Assembly: GCF_014651495.1 (NCBI RefSeq)
Contig: NZ_BMWZ01000003.1
Location: forward strand, 62,001 to 126,000
Direction of reading: 5' to 3'
From: Algibacter mikhailovii
Lineage (GTDB): Bacteria; Bacteroidota; Bacteroidia; Flavobacteriales; Flavobacteriaceae
Length of the DNA: 64,000 nt
Shown here: positions 24,536 to 33,134 of the stretch, one piece after another
Layout of the letters: the number at the start of each line of letters is the position of its first letter
Position numbering within the stretch: the first letter of the stretch is position 1
Position numbers and translations under genes: made by a program
Notes under the pieces: generated by a model
What the model saw: only the letters and a program-made list of their open reading frames with translations
The model's database searches: none
Told to the model about the DNA's origin: nothing

Positions 24536-27091
24536 TTATCCACATTTAGAAGAACCACAATCTTTACAGGTTAAGCATCCTTCTTGGTAAATTAAATTTT
24601 TAGATTTACAATTATCACAAGCTTGCCCTTTGGCTTTAGTACCATCGGCAACATAACGTTTTAAGGCCCGACCAACGCCATTTTTCCAGGTGTTTATTGA
24701 CTCACTATCTAATTGCAAACTATTTATTAAGTCCACAATATTATCAATAGGCATTCCGTGACGCAACGTACTAGAAATTAATTTGGCATAATTCCAAAAT
24801 TCGGGATTAAACTTATGAGATAAACCTTCAATTGTGGTCTTATATCCTCTTGTATTCTTGTATTGAAAATCATAACGCGATGCGCCTTGTTCATCCCTAT
24901 TTTTAATAATCAATCCTTTATTTACCCATCTTGGAATTAAAATACCATCTTCATCATCAACTAAACCGGTAAAAACCTCATATGGTTTGTCATCAATTAA
25001 TCCAATAAATGCAATCCACTTTTCTTTATTATTTTGAAAACGCACAACGTCTGCTTCCAAAATCTGTGGTCGCTTTATAGGGAATGCGGTAAGCTTATCT
25101 TCTAACTGGTCTTCCTTTTTCTCTTCATTAGAAATTAAAACCCCAGAACGCGAACCATCTCTATATACCGTAACGCCTTTACAACCTACTTCCCAAGCTT
25201 TCATGTACAATTCACCCACCAAATCTTCAGACACATTGTTGGGTAAATTAATAGTCACACTAATGGAATGATCTACCCATTTTTGAATAGCACCTTGCAT
25301 ACTAACCTTACTCAACCAATCGACATCATTAGAGGTTGCCCCATAATAAGGCGATTGCTTTATAAGTCCATCTATTTCTTCTTGTGAATAATTTTTAGAG
25401 CTATCAATTCCATTGACTTCCATCCATTGTTTGAATCTATGATGGAATACCACATATTCTTCCCAAGAATCCCCAACTTCATCAACAAAATCAACCCGAA
25501 CTTCTTTATCATTAGGATTCACCTTTCTTCTTCGCTTATAGACAGGCATGAATACGGGCTCAATACCAGAGGTAGTTTGAGTCATTAAACTAGTCGTTCC
25601 GGTTGGAGCAATAGTTAAGAGCGCAATATTTCTTCTGCCGTATTCCAACATTTCATAATACAATTTACTATCAGCTTCTTTCAACCTTTGAATAAAAGGA
25701 TTATGCTTTTCGCGCTCGGCATCAAATATTGAAAAGGCCCCACGTTCTTTTGCCAAATGTACTGATGAACGATAAGCCTCAATAGCTATAGTTTTATGAA
25801 CTTCTAATGAGAATGCATTTCCAGCTTCACTTCCATATTGAATACCTAATGCAGCAAGCATGTCCCCCTCAGCAGTAATACCTACGCCTGTTCTCCTACC
25901 TTCTTGGGCTTTTTTTCTAATATTCAACCATAAATTATGCTCAGTCGCCTTCACTTCATCCAACTCGGGATCTGAATCAATTTTCTTTAATATATTATCA
26001 ATTTTCTCAAGTTCTAAATCAATAATATCATCCATTATTCTTTGCGCAATGGCGACATGCTTTTTGAATAATTCAAAATCAAACTCAGCTTTATCCGTGA
26101 ACGGGTTCTCCACGTATGAAAATAAATTAATAGCTAACAATCTACAAGAGTCGTATGGACACAATGGTATTTCACCACATGGGTTGGTAGACACTGTTTT
26201 ATAACCAAGATCAGCATAACAGTCAGGTACTGATTCATTAATAATAGTATCCCAAAATAAAATACCTGGTTCAGCAGATTTCCATGCATTATGTACAATT
26301 TTTTTCCAAAGCGCATTAGCATCAATAGATTTCGATACTTTTGGATCAGCACTAAACACAGGATATTTTTGCGTATATGAGTCTCCATTTTTAACAGCCT
26401 GCATGAAATCATCATCAATTCTTACAGACACATTCGCGCCAGTAACCTTACCTTGTTCTAATTTTGCATTGATAAAATCCTCTGAATCCGGGTGATTTAT
26501 AGACACAGATAACATCAATGCTCCACGCCGACCATCTTGCGCTACTTCTCTAGTAGAATTTGAGTAACGCTCCATAAAAGGGACAAGTCCCGTAGAGGTT
26601 AAAGCAGAATTTTTTACTGCTGATCCTTTTGGACGAACATGAGACAAGTCATGTCCAACCCCACCGCGACGTTTCATAAGTTGCACCTGCTCTTGGTCAA
26701 TTTTCATGATGCCTCCGTAAGAATCTGACTCTCCTGAATTACCAATAACAAAACAATTTGACAGAGAACCTATTTGAAATGGGTTTCCAATACCAGCCAT
26801 AGGGCTCCCTTGTGGTACAATATATTTAAAGTCTTTAATTAAATCAAAAATCTCTTCTTCTGTATAAGGATTGGCATATTTTGCTTCAACGCTTGCAATT
26901 TCCCTGGCAATACGCTTGTGCATATCATTAGGGGTTAATTCATAGAGATTTCCTTCTGAATCCTTAAGCGCATATTTATTGAGCCAAACACGAGCTGCGA
27001 GGTCATCATTTTTAAAGTATTTCAGTGATGCCTGAAAAGCGTCTTCTTGAGAATAAGTTTTAGAGGGTTTTTGGGTAAGTTTTACTTTCAT
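24536..27091 (-). CDS. nrdJ: Adenosylcobalamin-dependent (class II) ribonucleoside reductase
   Basis: The 851-residue protein matches long class II reductases: QGSPMAGIGNPFQIGSLSNCF in the N-terminal part, the catalytic N-x-C-x-E block (STNPCGEIPLCPYDSC), APTGTTSLMTQTTSGIEPVF for substrate phosphate binding, and a Cys-rich C-terminal tail with two CxxC pairs (ACDNCKSK, LTCKDC) that likely binds zinc or shuttles electrons. It makes deoxyribonucleotides without oxygen using B12 radical chemistry. No class I nrdA/nrdB is seen in this window. It is transcribed alone. No cobalamin riboswitch is recognisable in the 190 bases upstream. Confidence 0.95.
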   Translation of the reverse strand: MKVKLTQKPSKTYSQEDAFQASLKYFKNDDLAARVWLNKYALKDSEGNLYELTPNDMHKRIAREIASVEAKYANPYTEEEIFDLIKDFKYIVPQGSPMAGIGNPFQIGSLSNCFVIGNSGESDSYGGIMKIDQEQVQLMKRRGGVGHDLSHVRPKGSAVKNSALTSTGLVPFMERYSNSTREVAQDGRRGALMLSVSINHPDSEDFINAKLEQGKVTGANVSVRIDDDFMQAVKNGDSYTQKYPVFSADPKVSKSIDANALWKKIVHNAWKSAEPGILFWDTIINESVPDCYADLGYKTVSTNPCGEIPLCPYDSCRLLAINLFSYVENPFTDKAEFDFELFKKHVAIAQRIMDDIIDLELEKIDNILKKIDSDPELDEVKATEHNLWLNIRKKAQEGRRTGVGITAEGDMLAALGIQYGSEAGNAFSLEVHKTIAIEAYRSSVHLAKERGAFSIFDAEREKHNPFIQRLKEADSKLYYEMLEYGRRNIALLTIAPTGTTSLMTQTTSGIEPVFMPVYKRRRKVNPNDKEVRVDFVDEVGDSWEEYVVFHHRFKQWMEVNGIDSSKNYSQEEIDGLIKQSPYYGATSNDVDWLSKVSMQGAIQKWVDHSISVTINLPNNVSEDLVGELYMKAWEVGCKGVTVYRDGSRSGVLISNEEKKEDQLEDKLTAFPIKRPQILEADVVRFQNNKEKWIAFIGLIDDKPYEVFTGLVDDEDGILIPRWVNKGLIIKNRDEQGASRYDFQYKNTRGYKTTIEGLSHKFNPEFWNYAKLISSTLRHGMPIDNIVDLINSLQLDSESINTWKNGVGRALKRYVADGTKAKGQACDNCKSKNLIYQEGCLTCKDCGSSKCG

Positions 27092-27278
27092 TGATCGTTT
27101 TAAGTTTTAAGCGGGTTACATTATTAGCGAAGCCTAAATAAACCATAAATATACAACTTAAAACATGACATAAATCATAAAGTTTACACCTAAAAACAAT
27201 CAACACACTGATTTACAGATGTTTAATTATTTATCAACACAAAAAAGTTAACAAATAAATCAAATAAAATTTACATTT

Positions 27279-28241
27279 TTAAAAATCAAAAGCTATACCA
27301 ATACCCAAAAACTGCTTCCACTGCACTTTAGCACCGGCCTCATCAAACTCCCCTTCAATTTCTGAAGGTTTTTGCGTTTTTACATCATCATCATACCTTA
27401 AATGCGAGCCAAAAGTAGCTTTAACAAAGCTATTTACTTTAAAGTTAAAATCTAACCGCCAATCCACATCAATATTACCAAACTGATTTAAGTAGTCAGA
27501 ATACAAACTCAATTGGTTTTTAACATCAATATTTTTAGCCAATTTCATCTCGTAACTATTGGTAAGTAGTATCCCGAATTCCTTCCTAAATTGTTCTCCA
27601 GGAACAAGTATATTACCTTCGTCATCATACTCCGCAGGTCTAACACCAAAAGAACCAGCGTTAGCCAAAACTTCGTCTAACACAAAAGTTCCTTTTAAAG
27701 TTAAAGGGGAAAAGTAAAAAGACAATTCTTCCATATTTCTACCATATTCAATACCCCCTCCAAAAAACACATACCCAGGAGCCATAAATTTTGAAATGGG
27801 CTCATCTGTATTTGGATACTTATAACCATTGGTCAATTGGGTCCTAAAGTTAAAACGCGCCATATAGTACCAATTAGATCTATCGTCAGAGTGATATCCT
27901 AAATTAGAGTTCACCTCAAATAAGTCATCGGTTTTTCTAGCTTCTTGATCCTCTTGGGCATTGACACCATAACGCAAATGAGCATCATTATTCCAGACAA
28001 AGAATTTATCCTTATAATTCAACTTGGTTTTTAAATCTATAATACCCGAAATAGAATTTGTACCACCCGCATTCCAATTTACAAACACGGCTTCATTAAT
28101 TAAGAAAGCAGCTCTATTCTCATAAATCCATTGCGGACCAGTGTACTCACTTTTTTTTTCTTTAATAAAAAGCCAATTGGGCTGCCCAAAGGAGGCGGAG
28201 TAAAAGAAAATAAAAACAAGAATTACAAGGGACCTCATCAT
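27279..28241 (-). CDS. DUF3078 family outer-membrane-type protein
   Basis: The 320-residue protein begins with a signal peptide (MMRSLVILVFIFFYSASFGQ). The mature part has alternating strands and the DUF3078 hallmarks (AVFVNWNAGGTNSISG, KLNYKDKFFVWNNDAHLRYG, LFEVNSNLGYHS), ending in an aromatic residue (IGIAFDF), as in Bacteroidota outer-membrane beta-barrels. A porin-like barrel is inferred; the family's role is not established. It follows purM on the same strand with a 72-base gap. Confidence 0.85.
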   Translation of the reverse strand: MMRSLVILVFIFFYSASFGQPNWLFIKEKKSEYTGPQWIYENRAAFLINEAVFVNWNAGGTNSISGIIDLKTKLNYKDKFFVWNNDAHLRYGVNAQEDQEARKTDDLFEVNSNLGYHSDDRSNWYYMARFNFRTQLTNGYKYPNTDEPISKFMAPGYVFFGGGIEYGRNMEELSFYFSPLTLKGTFVLDEVLANAGSFGVRPAEYDDEGNILVPGEQFRKEFGILLTNSYEMKLAKNIDVKNQLSLYSDYLNQFGNIDVDWRLDFNFKVNSFVKATFGSHLRYDDDVKTQKPSEIEGEFDEAGAKVQWKQFLGIGIAFDF

Positions 28242-28313
28242 AGGCTAAAATTAATTTTTACAAATCACCTTATTATCAAGAATTATTCCATTCCAGCAAA
28301 AAAGAGAATTAAT

Positions 28314-29492
28314 TTAATACGTAAACTCTCCAAACTCAGATTTTATTGTAAGTTTTTTATCTTTTGAGGCTTCAACTCTACCAATTATTTGAGCGTCAAC
28401 ATTAAATGATTTTGAGATTTGAATAATTTCTTCGGCCACATCTGGCGACACATAAAGCTCCATCCTATGTCCACAATTAAATACTTGATACATTTCTTTC
28501 CAATCTGTTTTAGACTGCTCTTGGATTAATCTAAACAATGGCGGTATTGGAAACATATTATCTTTAACAATATGAAATTGATCTACAAAATGAAGAATTT
28601 TTGTTTGAGCACCACCTGAGCAATGCACCATACCATGTATTGCCTCACTGGAATATTGGGATAGAATCTTCTTAATAATTGGTGCATAGGTACGTGTTGG
28701 TGACAACACTAACTTCCCAGCATCTATAGGAGAGCCCGCAACAGCATCAGTTAATTTTACACCACCAGAATAAACTAAATCTTCTGGAACAGCAGAATCA
28801 AAACTTTCTGGATAGCTTGCAGCTAAATACTTACTAAACACATCATGACGCGCAGAGGTTAAACCATTACTACCCATTCCCCCATTATATTCTTTTTCAT
28901 AAGTAGCTTGACCAAAACTCTCTAAACCAACAATGACATCACCTGCTTGAATATTTGCATTATCAATAATATCAGAACGTTTCATTCTTGCGGTTACCGT
29001 AGAATCTACAATAATTGTTCTTACAAGATCTCCAACATCTGCAGTTTCTCCACCTGTTGAATGAATGGTTACACCAAATGATTTCAAATCCTCAAGTAAC
29101 TCCTCTGTACCATTAATAATTGCAGAAAGCACTTCGCCAGGAATCAAATTTTTATTTCTACCAATGGTAGAAGACAACATGATATTATCAGTGGCACCAA
29201 TACACAATAAATCATCAATATTCATAATTAATGCATCCTGTGCAATGCCTTTCCAAACTGAAATATCACCAGTTTCTTTCCAATACATATATGCCAAAGA
29301 CGACTTTGTTCCAGCACCGTCAGCATGCATCACCAAACAATACGCATCATCATTTGTAAGATAATCTGGAACAATTTTACAAAATGCTTTAGGGAACAGC
29401 CCTTTATCTATGTTTTTAATGGCATTGTGCACATCCTCTTTTGATGCAGAAACACCGCGCTGGGCATATCGTTTTGAAACTTCTTGACTCAT
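28314..29492 (-). CDS. purM: Phosphoribosylformylglycinamidine cyclo-ligase (AIR synthase)
   Basis: The 392-residue protein has the PurM N-terminal domain (HADGAGTKSSLAYMYW, NIDDLLCIGATDNIMLS, STGGETADVGDLVRTI) and the AIRS C-terminal domain (GDVIVGLESFG, YSGGVKLTD, HCSGGAQTKIL). It closes the imidazole ring of FGAM with ATP to give AIR in purine synthesis. It is the slightly longer version (about 390 residues) usual in Bacteroidota, often named AIR synthase-related protein. Both ATP and substrate loops are intact. Confidence 0.92.
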   Translation of the reverse strand: MSQEVSKRYAQRGVSASKEDVHNAIKNIDKGLFPKAFCKIVPDYLTNDDAYCLVMHADGAGTKSSLAYMYWKETGDISVWKGIAQDALIMNIDDLLCIGATDNIMLSSTIGRNKNLIPGEVLSAIINGTEELLEDLKSFGVTIHSTGGETADVGDLVRTIIVDSTVTARMKRSDIIDNANIQAGDVIVGLESFGQATYEKEYNGGMGSNGLTSARHDVFSKYLAASYPESFDSAVPEDLVYSGGVKLTDAVAGSPIDAGKLVLSPTRTYAPIIKKILSQYSSEAIHGMVHCSGGAQTKILHFVDQFHIVKDNMFPIPPLFRLIQEQSKTDWKEMYQVFNCGHRMELYVSPDVAEEIIQISKSFNVDAQIIGRVEASKDKKLTIKSEFGEFTY

Positions 29493-29719
29493 AATATTTT
29501 ATTGTAATGCAAAGAAAAGGAATATTTTAAAAAGTAATCGTTTTTAATCAAAATATGAGCGTCAATTTATCAACGAGTTTTCAAACAAAACCAATCCGTC
29601 TATTTAATCAAAAAAAAGAATAAAGGTATTGTATTGACACCGCTCTCCACGCTACAACTAGCTGAACAAAGCTATATTCAAGAATAATTGACAGAAGAAA
29701 AAACTAAGCGTGTATAAAT

Positions 29720-30757
29720 TTAATTCAACTCTTGATTCTTGGTATAGGCGCGCCATTTTTCAACACAATTTTGCATATCCTCTGGCACGGGCACTTCAAA
29801 TCGCATAAACTCACCTTTTGTAGGATGTTCAAATCCTAAGGTTTTTGCATGTAGGGCTTGTCTTGGCAATACTTTAAAACAATTGTCTACAAACTGTTTG
29901 TATTTAGTAAAGGTGGTTCCTTTTAAAATTTTATCACCACCATATCGTGCGTCATTAAAAAGCGTATGACCAATATGCTTCATATGCACTCTAATCTGGT
30001 GCGTGCGTCCGGTTTCAAGCTTACAAGAAACCAAGGTAACATAACCCAAACGCTCTAACACCTTATAATGCGTAACAGCAGGCTTACCTCTATCAGCCTC
30101 ATCATCAAAAAAAACTGTGTTTTGTAGTCTATTTTTAGGGTGACGACCAATATTTCCTTCTATTGTCCCTTCATCTTCACTCATATTACCCCAAACTAAG
30201 GCAACATATTCGCGTTCACTTGTCTTATTCGCAAATTGCGCCGACAAATGAGCCATAGCATTTTCGGTTTTAGCAACCACTAAAAGACCACTAGTATCCT
30301 TATCAATCCTATGCACCAATCCAGGGCGCTCACTGGAATTATTAGGTAATTTATCAAATCTATATATCAAAGCATTTATCAGGGTACCAGAATAATTACC
30401 ATGTCCAGGATGCACAACAATACCTGCAGGTTTATTTACCACCAGCAAATCATCATCTTCGTAAACTACATCAAGATAAATATCTTCACCTACTAATAAA
30501 TTTTCAAATGGTGGATGTTTAAAAAGTACCCGAATTTTGTCTTCTGGCTTGACTTTATAATTCGATTTTACAGGCGCATCATTCACATAAATACTTCCGT
30601 CTTTAGCAGCCGCCTGAATTTTACTTCGCGTTGCATTTTCAACAAAATTCATTAAATATTTATCAATACGCAAAGGTGCCTGCCCCTTATCTACAGTAAA
30701 AGCATGATGTTCATAAAGATTATCTTCGTTTGGTAATTGCGGTGTATAGTCATTCAT
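29720..30757 (-). CDS. rluD: RluA-family 23S rRNA pseudouridine synthase (RluD type)
   Basis: The 345-residue protein has an N-terminal S4 RNA-binding domain (LRIDKYLMNFVENATRSKIQ) and a catalytic domain with the family signature RPGLVHRIDKDTSGLLVVAK, whose Asp forms the covalent RNA intermediate, and ETGRTHQIRVHMKHIGH. RluD isomerises uridines of helix 69 in 23S rRNA; the exact target is inferred from the S4 plus long-form layout. It starts 3 bases after the PASTA gene, in one transcript. Confidence 0.92.
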   Translation of the reverse strand: MNDYTPQLPNEDNLYEHHAFTVDKGQAPLRIDKYLMNFVENATRSKIQAAAKDGSIYVNDAPVKSNYKVKPEDKIRVLFKHPPFENLLVGEDIYLDVVYEDDDLLVVNKPAGIVVHPGHGNYSGTLINALIYRFDKLPNNSSERPGLVHRIDKDTSGLLVVAKTENAMAHLSAQFANKTSEREYVALVWGNMSEDEGTIEGNIGRHPKNRLQNTVFFDDEADRGKPAVTHYKVLERLGYVTLVSCKLETGRTHQIRVHMKHIGHTLFNDARYGGDKILKGTTFTKYKQFVDNCFKVLPRQALHAKTLGFEHPTKGEFMRFEVPVPEDMQNCVEKWRAYTKNQELN

Positions 30758-30760
30758 AAT

Positions 30761-31318
30761 TTAAGGCCTTTGCCCATTACCAAGTTCCAAATCTATAATT
30801 GCAGTTTTAGCTAACTTATCTCCAGCTTTAATTTTTTTTCCTTTATGAGATAATTTCAAAACAATGTCCTTTCCTATATTGTCAACATAGGTGATTTTTC
30901 CAATTTTAAAATCCAACGCTTCTAACGTAGGTTTTACTTGACGAAATGTTTTATCAATTAATCCTTCAGGAATTATCATTTTTCTATACCCAGATGGATT
31001 CAGGGTAATATATATTTTTCGATCTTCTTTAACTTTAGTACCCGCTAGTGGTTCTTGCTCTATAACTGAAAACTTAGGGTAATCCGGATTATAATTTGCC
31101 GAATCTTGAATCTTCATAACAAGCTTATTATCTTGTAAGGCAACCTGAGCCACACTAATAGACTTTCCTTTTAAATCTGGAACGGTCTGAAACTGGCCAT
31201 GATTTGTGGATACGTTTAACCACTTTAACAACACAAAACATATAACCACAATAGCCACTACTGCTAATAGTATTTGTTTTAAAAAAGTTTTACTCGTTAT
31301 AAATTTAATCAGACTCAT
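30761..31318 (-). CDS. Membrane-anchored PASTA domain protein
   Basis: The 185-residue protein has one N-terminal membrane segment (QILLAVVAIVVICFVLLKWL, residues 15-34) followed by two to three PASTA repeats (TVPDLKGKSISVAQVALQDN; VIEQEPLAGTKVKEDRKIYI; IPEGLIDKTFRQVKPTLEAL). PASTA domains bind peptidoglycan fragments or beta-lactams and normally belong to Ser/Thr kinases or class A PBPs; here no kinase or transpeptidase is attached. Position next to ddl (divergent) supports a cell-wall role. It forms a transcript with rluD. Confidence 0.88.
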   Translation of the reverse strand: MSLIKFITSKTFLKQILLAVVAIVVICFVLLKWLNVSTNHGQFQTVPDLKGKSISVAQVALQDNKLVMKIQDSANYNPDYPKFSVIEQEPLAGTKVKEDRKIYITLNPSGYRKMIIPEGLIDKTFRQVKPTLEALDFKIGKITYVDNIGKDIVLKLSHKGKKIKAGDKLAKTAIIDLELGNGQRP

Positions 31319-31338
31319 TTATAGAATTTTCTGTTAGG

Positions 31339-31346
31339 CAAATATA
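31339..31346 (-). promoter_or_regulatory. -7 box for PASTA-rluD
   Basis: On the minus strand the bases read TATATTTG, matching TAnnTTTG, 21 bases upstream of the PASTA gene start. Confidence 0.5.
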
Positions 31347-31498
31347 TAAAAACAGAACTGTTTTTTGTTTTGCAATATATATGATATTTTAGCTCGACTT
31401 ATAATAAATACGCTTTATTATGGGTTTTAGATTTTAAATAAATTAATAAGCATATAAAAGGTTACCTGTTTAAAGGGAATCCCCTAATAGTAAATTCA

Positions 31499-32473
31499 AT
31501 GAAAAAAAACATTGCAATCATTATGGGCGGTTATTCTAATGAATATAAAATTTCATTAGCTAGTGGAAATGTGGTTTACGAAACCCTAGACACCAATAAA
31601 TACCAAGCATACCGCATCCATATTTTTAAAGATAAATGGGTTTATGTTGACAACGAAAACATAGAGTTCCCCATTGACAAAAATGATTTTTCAATACATA
31701 TTGACGGCTTAAAAATCACCTTTGATTGTGTTTTTAATGCAATTCATGGCTCCCCTGGTGAGGACGGCTACATGCAAGGCTATTTTGAATTGCTAAACAT
31801 TCCTCACACCAGTTGCAATATGTATCAAGCCGGTGTAACTTTTAACAAACGAGATTTACTCAGCATATTAAAGCCTTACGGTATTAAAACTGCTGAATCG
31901 TATCATCTAAACCTCGGTGAATCATATAATGAAGACACCATAATTGGCAAGGTAGGCTTGCCCTGTTTTGTGAAAGCCAATAAAGCAGGAAGTAGTTTTG
32001 GAGTCAGCAAAGTCCATGAAAAAGAAAAATTGAAACAAGCAATTGATGTTGCTTTTCAAGAGGACAATGAAATTATCATTGAGTCTTTTTTAGACGGTAT
32101 TGAAGTTTCTGTTGGTGTTATTACATACAAAGGAAAAAGTAAGGTACTCCCTATTACAGAAATCGTTTCAGAAAATGATTTTTTTGATTACGAAGCAAAA
32201 TACCTTGGCAAATCTCTAGAAATCACGCCAGCTCGACTAACAAAAGAACAGGAAGTTAAAGTTACACATGTGGCAAAAAAGATATACGAAGTATTAAAAA
32301 TGAAAGGTTTTAGCCGAAGTGAATTTATTTTTAAAGAAGGCGAACCTCATTTATTAGAAATGAATACTGTTCCAGGCCTAACACGAGAAAGCATTTTACC
32401 TCAGCAAGCTGCAGCAGCAAACATTTCGTTAACCGATTTGTTTGACAATGCCATTGAAGAAGCCTTAAAATAA
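31499..32473 (+). CDS. ddl: D-alanine--D-alanine ligase
   Basis: The 324-residue ATP-grasp enzyme begins IAIIMGGYSNEYKISLASG (the Ddl glycine-rich loop with the catalytic Glu) and continues with FNAIHGSPGEDGYMQGYFEL, FVKANKAGSSFGVSKV (ATP binding) and HLLEMNTVPGLTRESILPQQ (metal and D-Ala binding). It makes the D-Ala-D-Ala dipeptide of peptidoglycan precursors. coaD follows 72 bases downstream. Confidence 0.96.
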   Translation: MKKNIAIIMGGYSNEYKISLASGNVVYETLDTNKYQAYRIHIFKDKWVYVDNENIEFPIDKNDFSIHIDGLKITFDCVFNAIHGSPGEDGYMQGYFELLNIPHTSCNMYQAGVTFNKRDLLSILKPYGIKTAESYHLNLGESYNEDTIIGKVGLPCFVKANKAGSSFGVSKVHEKEKLKQAIDVAFQEDNEIIIESFLDGIEVSVGVITYKGKSKVLPITEIVSENDFFDYEAKYLGKSLEITPARLTKEQEVKVTHVAKKIYEVLKMKGFSRSEFIFKEGEPHLLEMNTVPGLTRESILPQQAAAANISLTDLFDNAIEEALK

Positions 32474-32545
32474 TTAATAACTATCTTTGAAATATCATCA
32501 AAACATAAATAGACATCACATTACTGGAAACATAAAATATGCACT

Positions 32546-33001
32546 ATGAAGCGAGCTTTATTTCCGGGATCTTTTGATCCCCTAACCTTAGGTCATCTTG
32601 ACATAATTACCCGTGGCGTCACGCTGTTTGATGAAATTATAGTAGCCATAGGTGTCAATGCTGAAAAAAAATACATGTTTTCACTGGAGGAACGCATAAA
32701 ATTTATTGAAGACACTTTTGCTCATGAAGCTAAAATAAAAGTGGTAGCCTATGAAGGCTTAACAGTAGATTTTTGTCAAAAAATTGATGTTTCATTTATT
32801 TTACGTGGTTTAAGAAATCCAGCAGATTTTGAATTTGAAAAAGCCATCGCGCATACTAACAGAGATTTAGCACCAATTGAAACAGTATTTTTATTAACTT
32901 CCGCCGACACTTCATATATTGCCTCCAATATTGTACGTGATGTAATCAGAAATAACGGCGATTATACCAAACTAGTACCAGAAGCTGTTAGAGTACAATA
33001 A
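32546..33001 (+). CDS. coaD: Phosphopantetheine adenylyltransferase
   Basis: The 151-residue protein has the nucleotidyltransferase motif FPGSFDPLTLGHLDIITRG (TxGH), LRGLRNPADFEFEKAIAHTN, and the C-terminal YIASNIVRDVIRNNGD in place of the classic ISSSxVR. It transfers AMP to 4'-phosphopantetheine, the penultimate step of CoA synthesis. Length is usual. Confidence 0.96.
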   Translation: MKRALFPGSFDPLTLGHLDIITRGVTLFDEIIVAIGVNAEKKYMFSLEERIKFIEDTFAHEAKIKVVAYEGLTVDFCQKIDVSFILRGLRNPADFEFEKAIAHTNRDLAPIETVFLLTSADTSYIASNIVRDVIRNNGDYTKLVPEAVRVQ

Positions 33002-33134
33002 TTCAACATGGTCTTAGGCAACCAGAAACAACCGCATGATAGTTTATTAGTAAATCGTTTTTGAAAACTCTTTTACCATGAACCGTTTAAGGAAAAATAA
33101 CCTATAATAAAAACAGCCTTTTTGATAGGAAAAT

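Noticed and set aside
27092-27278. Possible cobalamin riboswitch upstream of nrdJ
   Set aside because: No B12-box-like sequence is visible on the minus strand and the space is only about 190 bases of AT-rich DNA.
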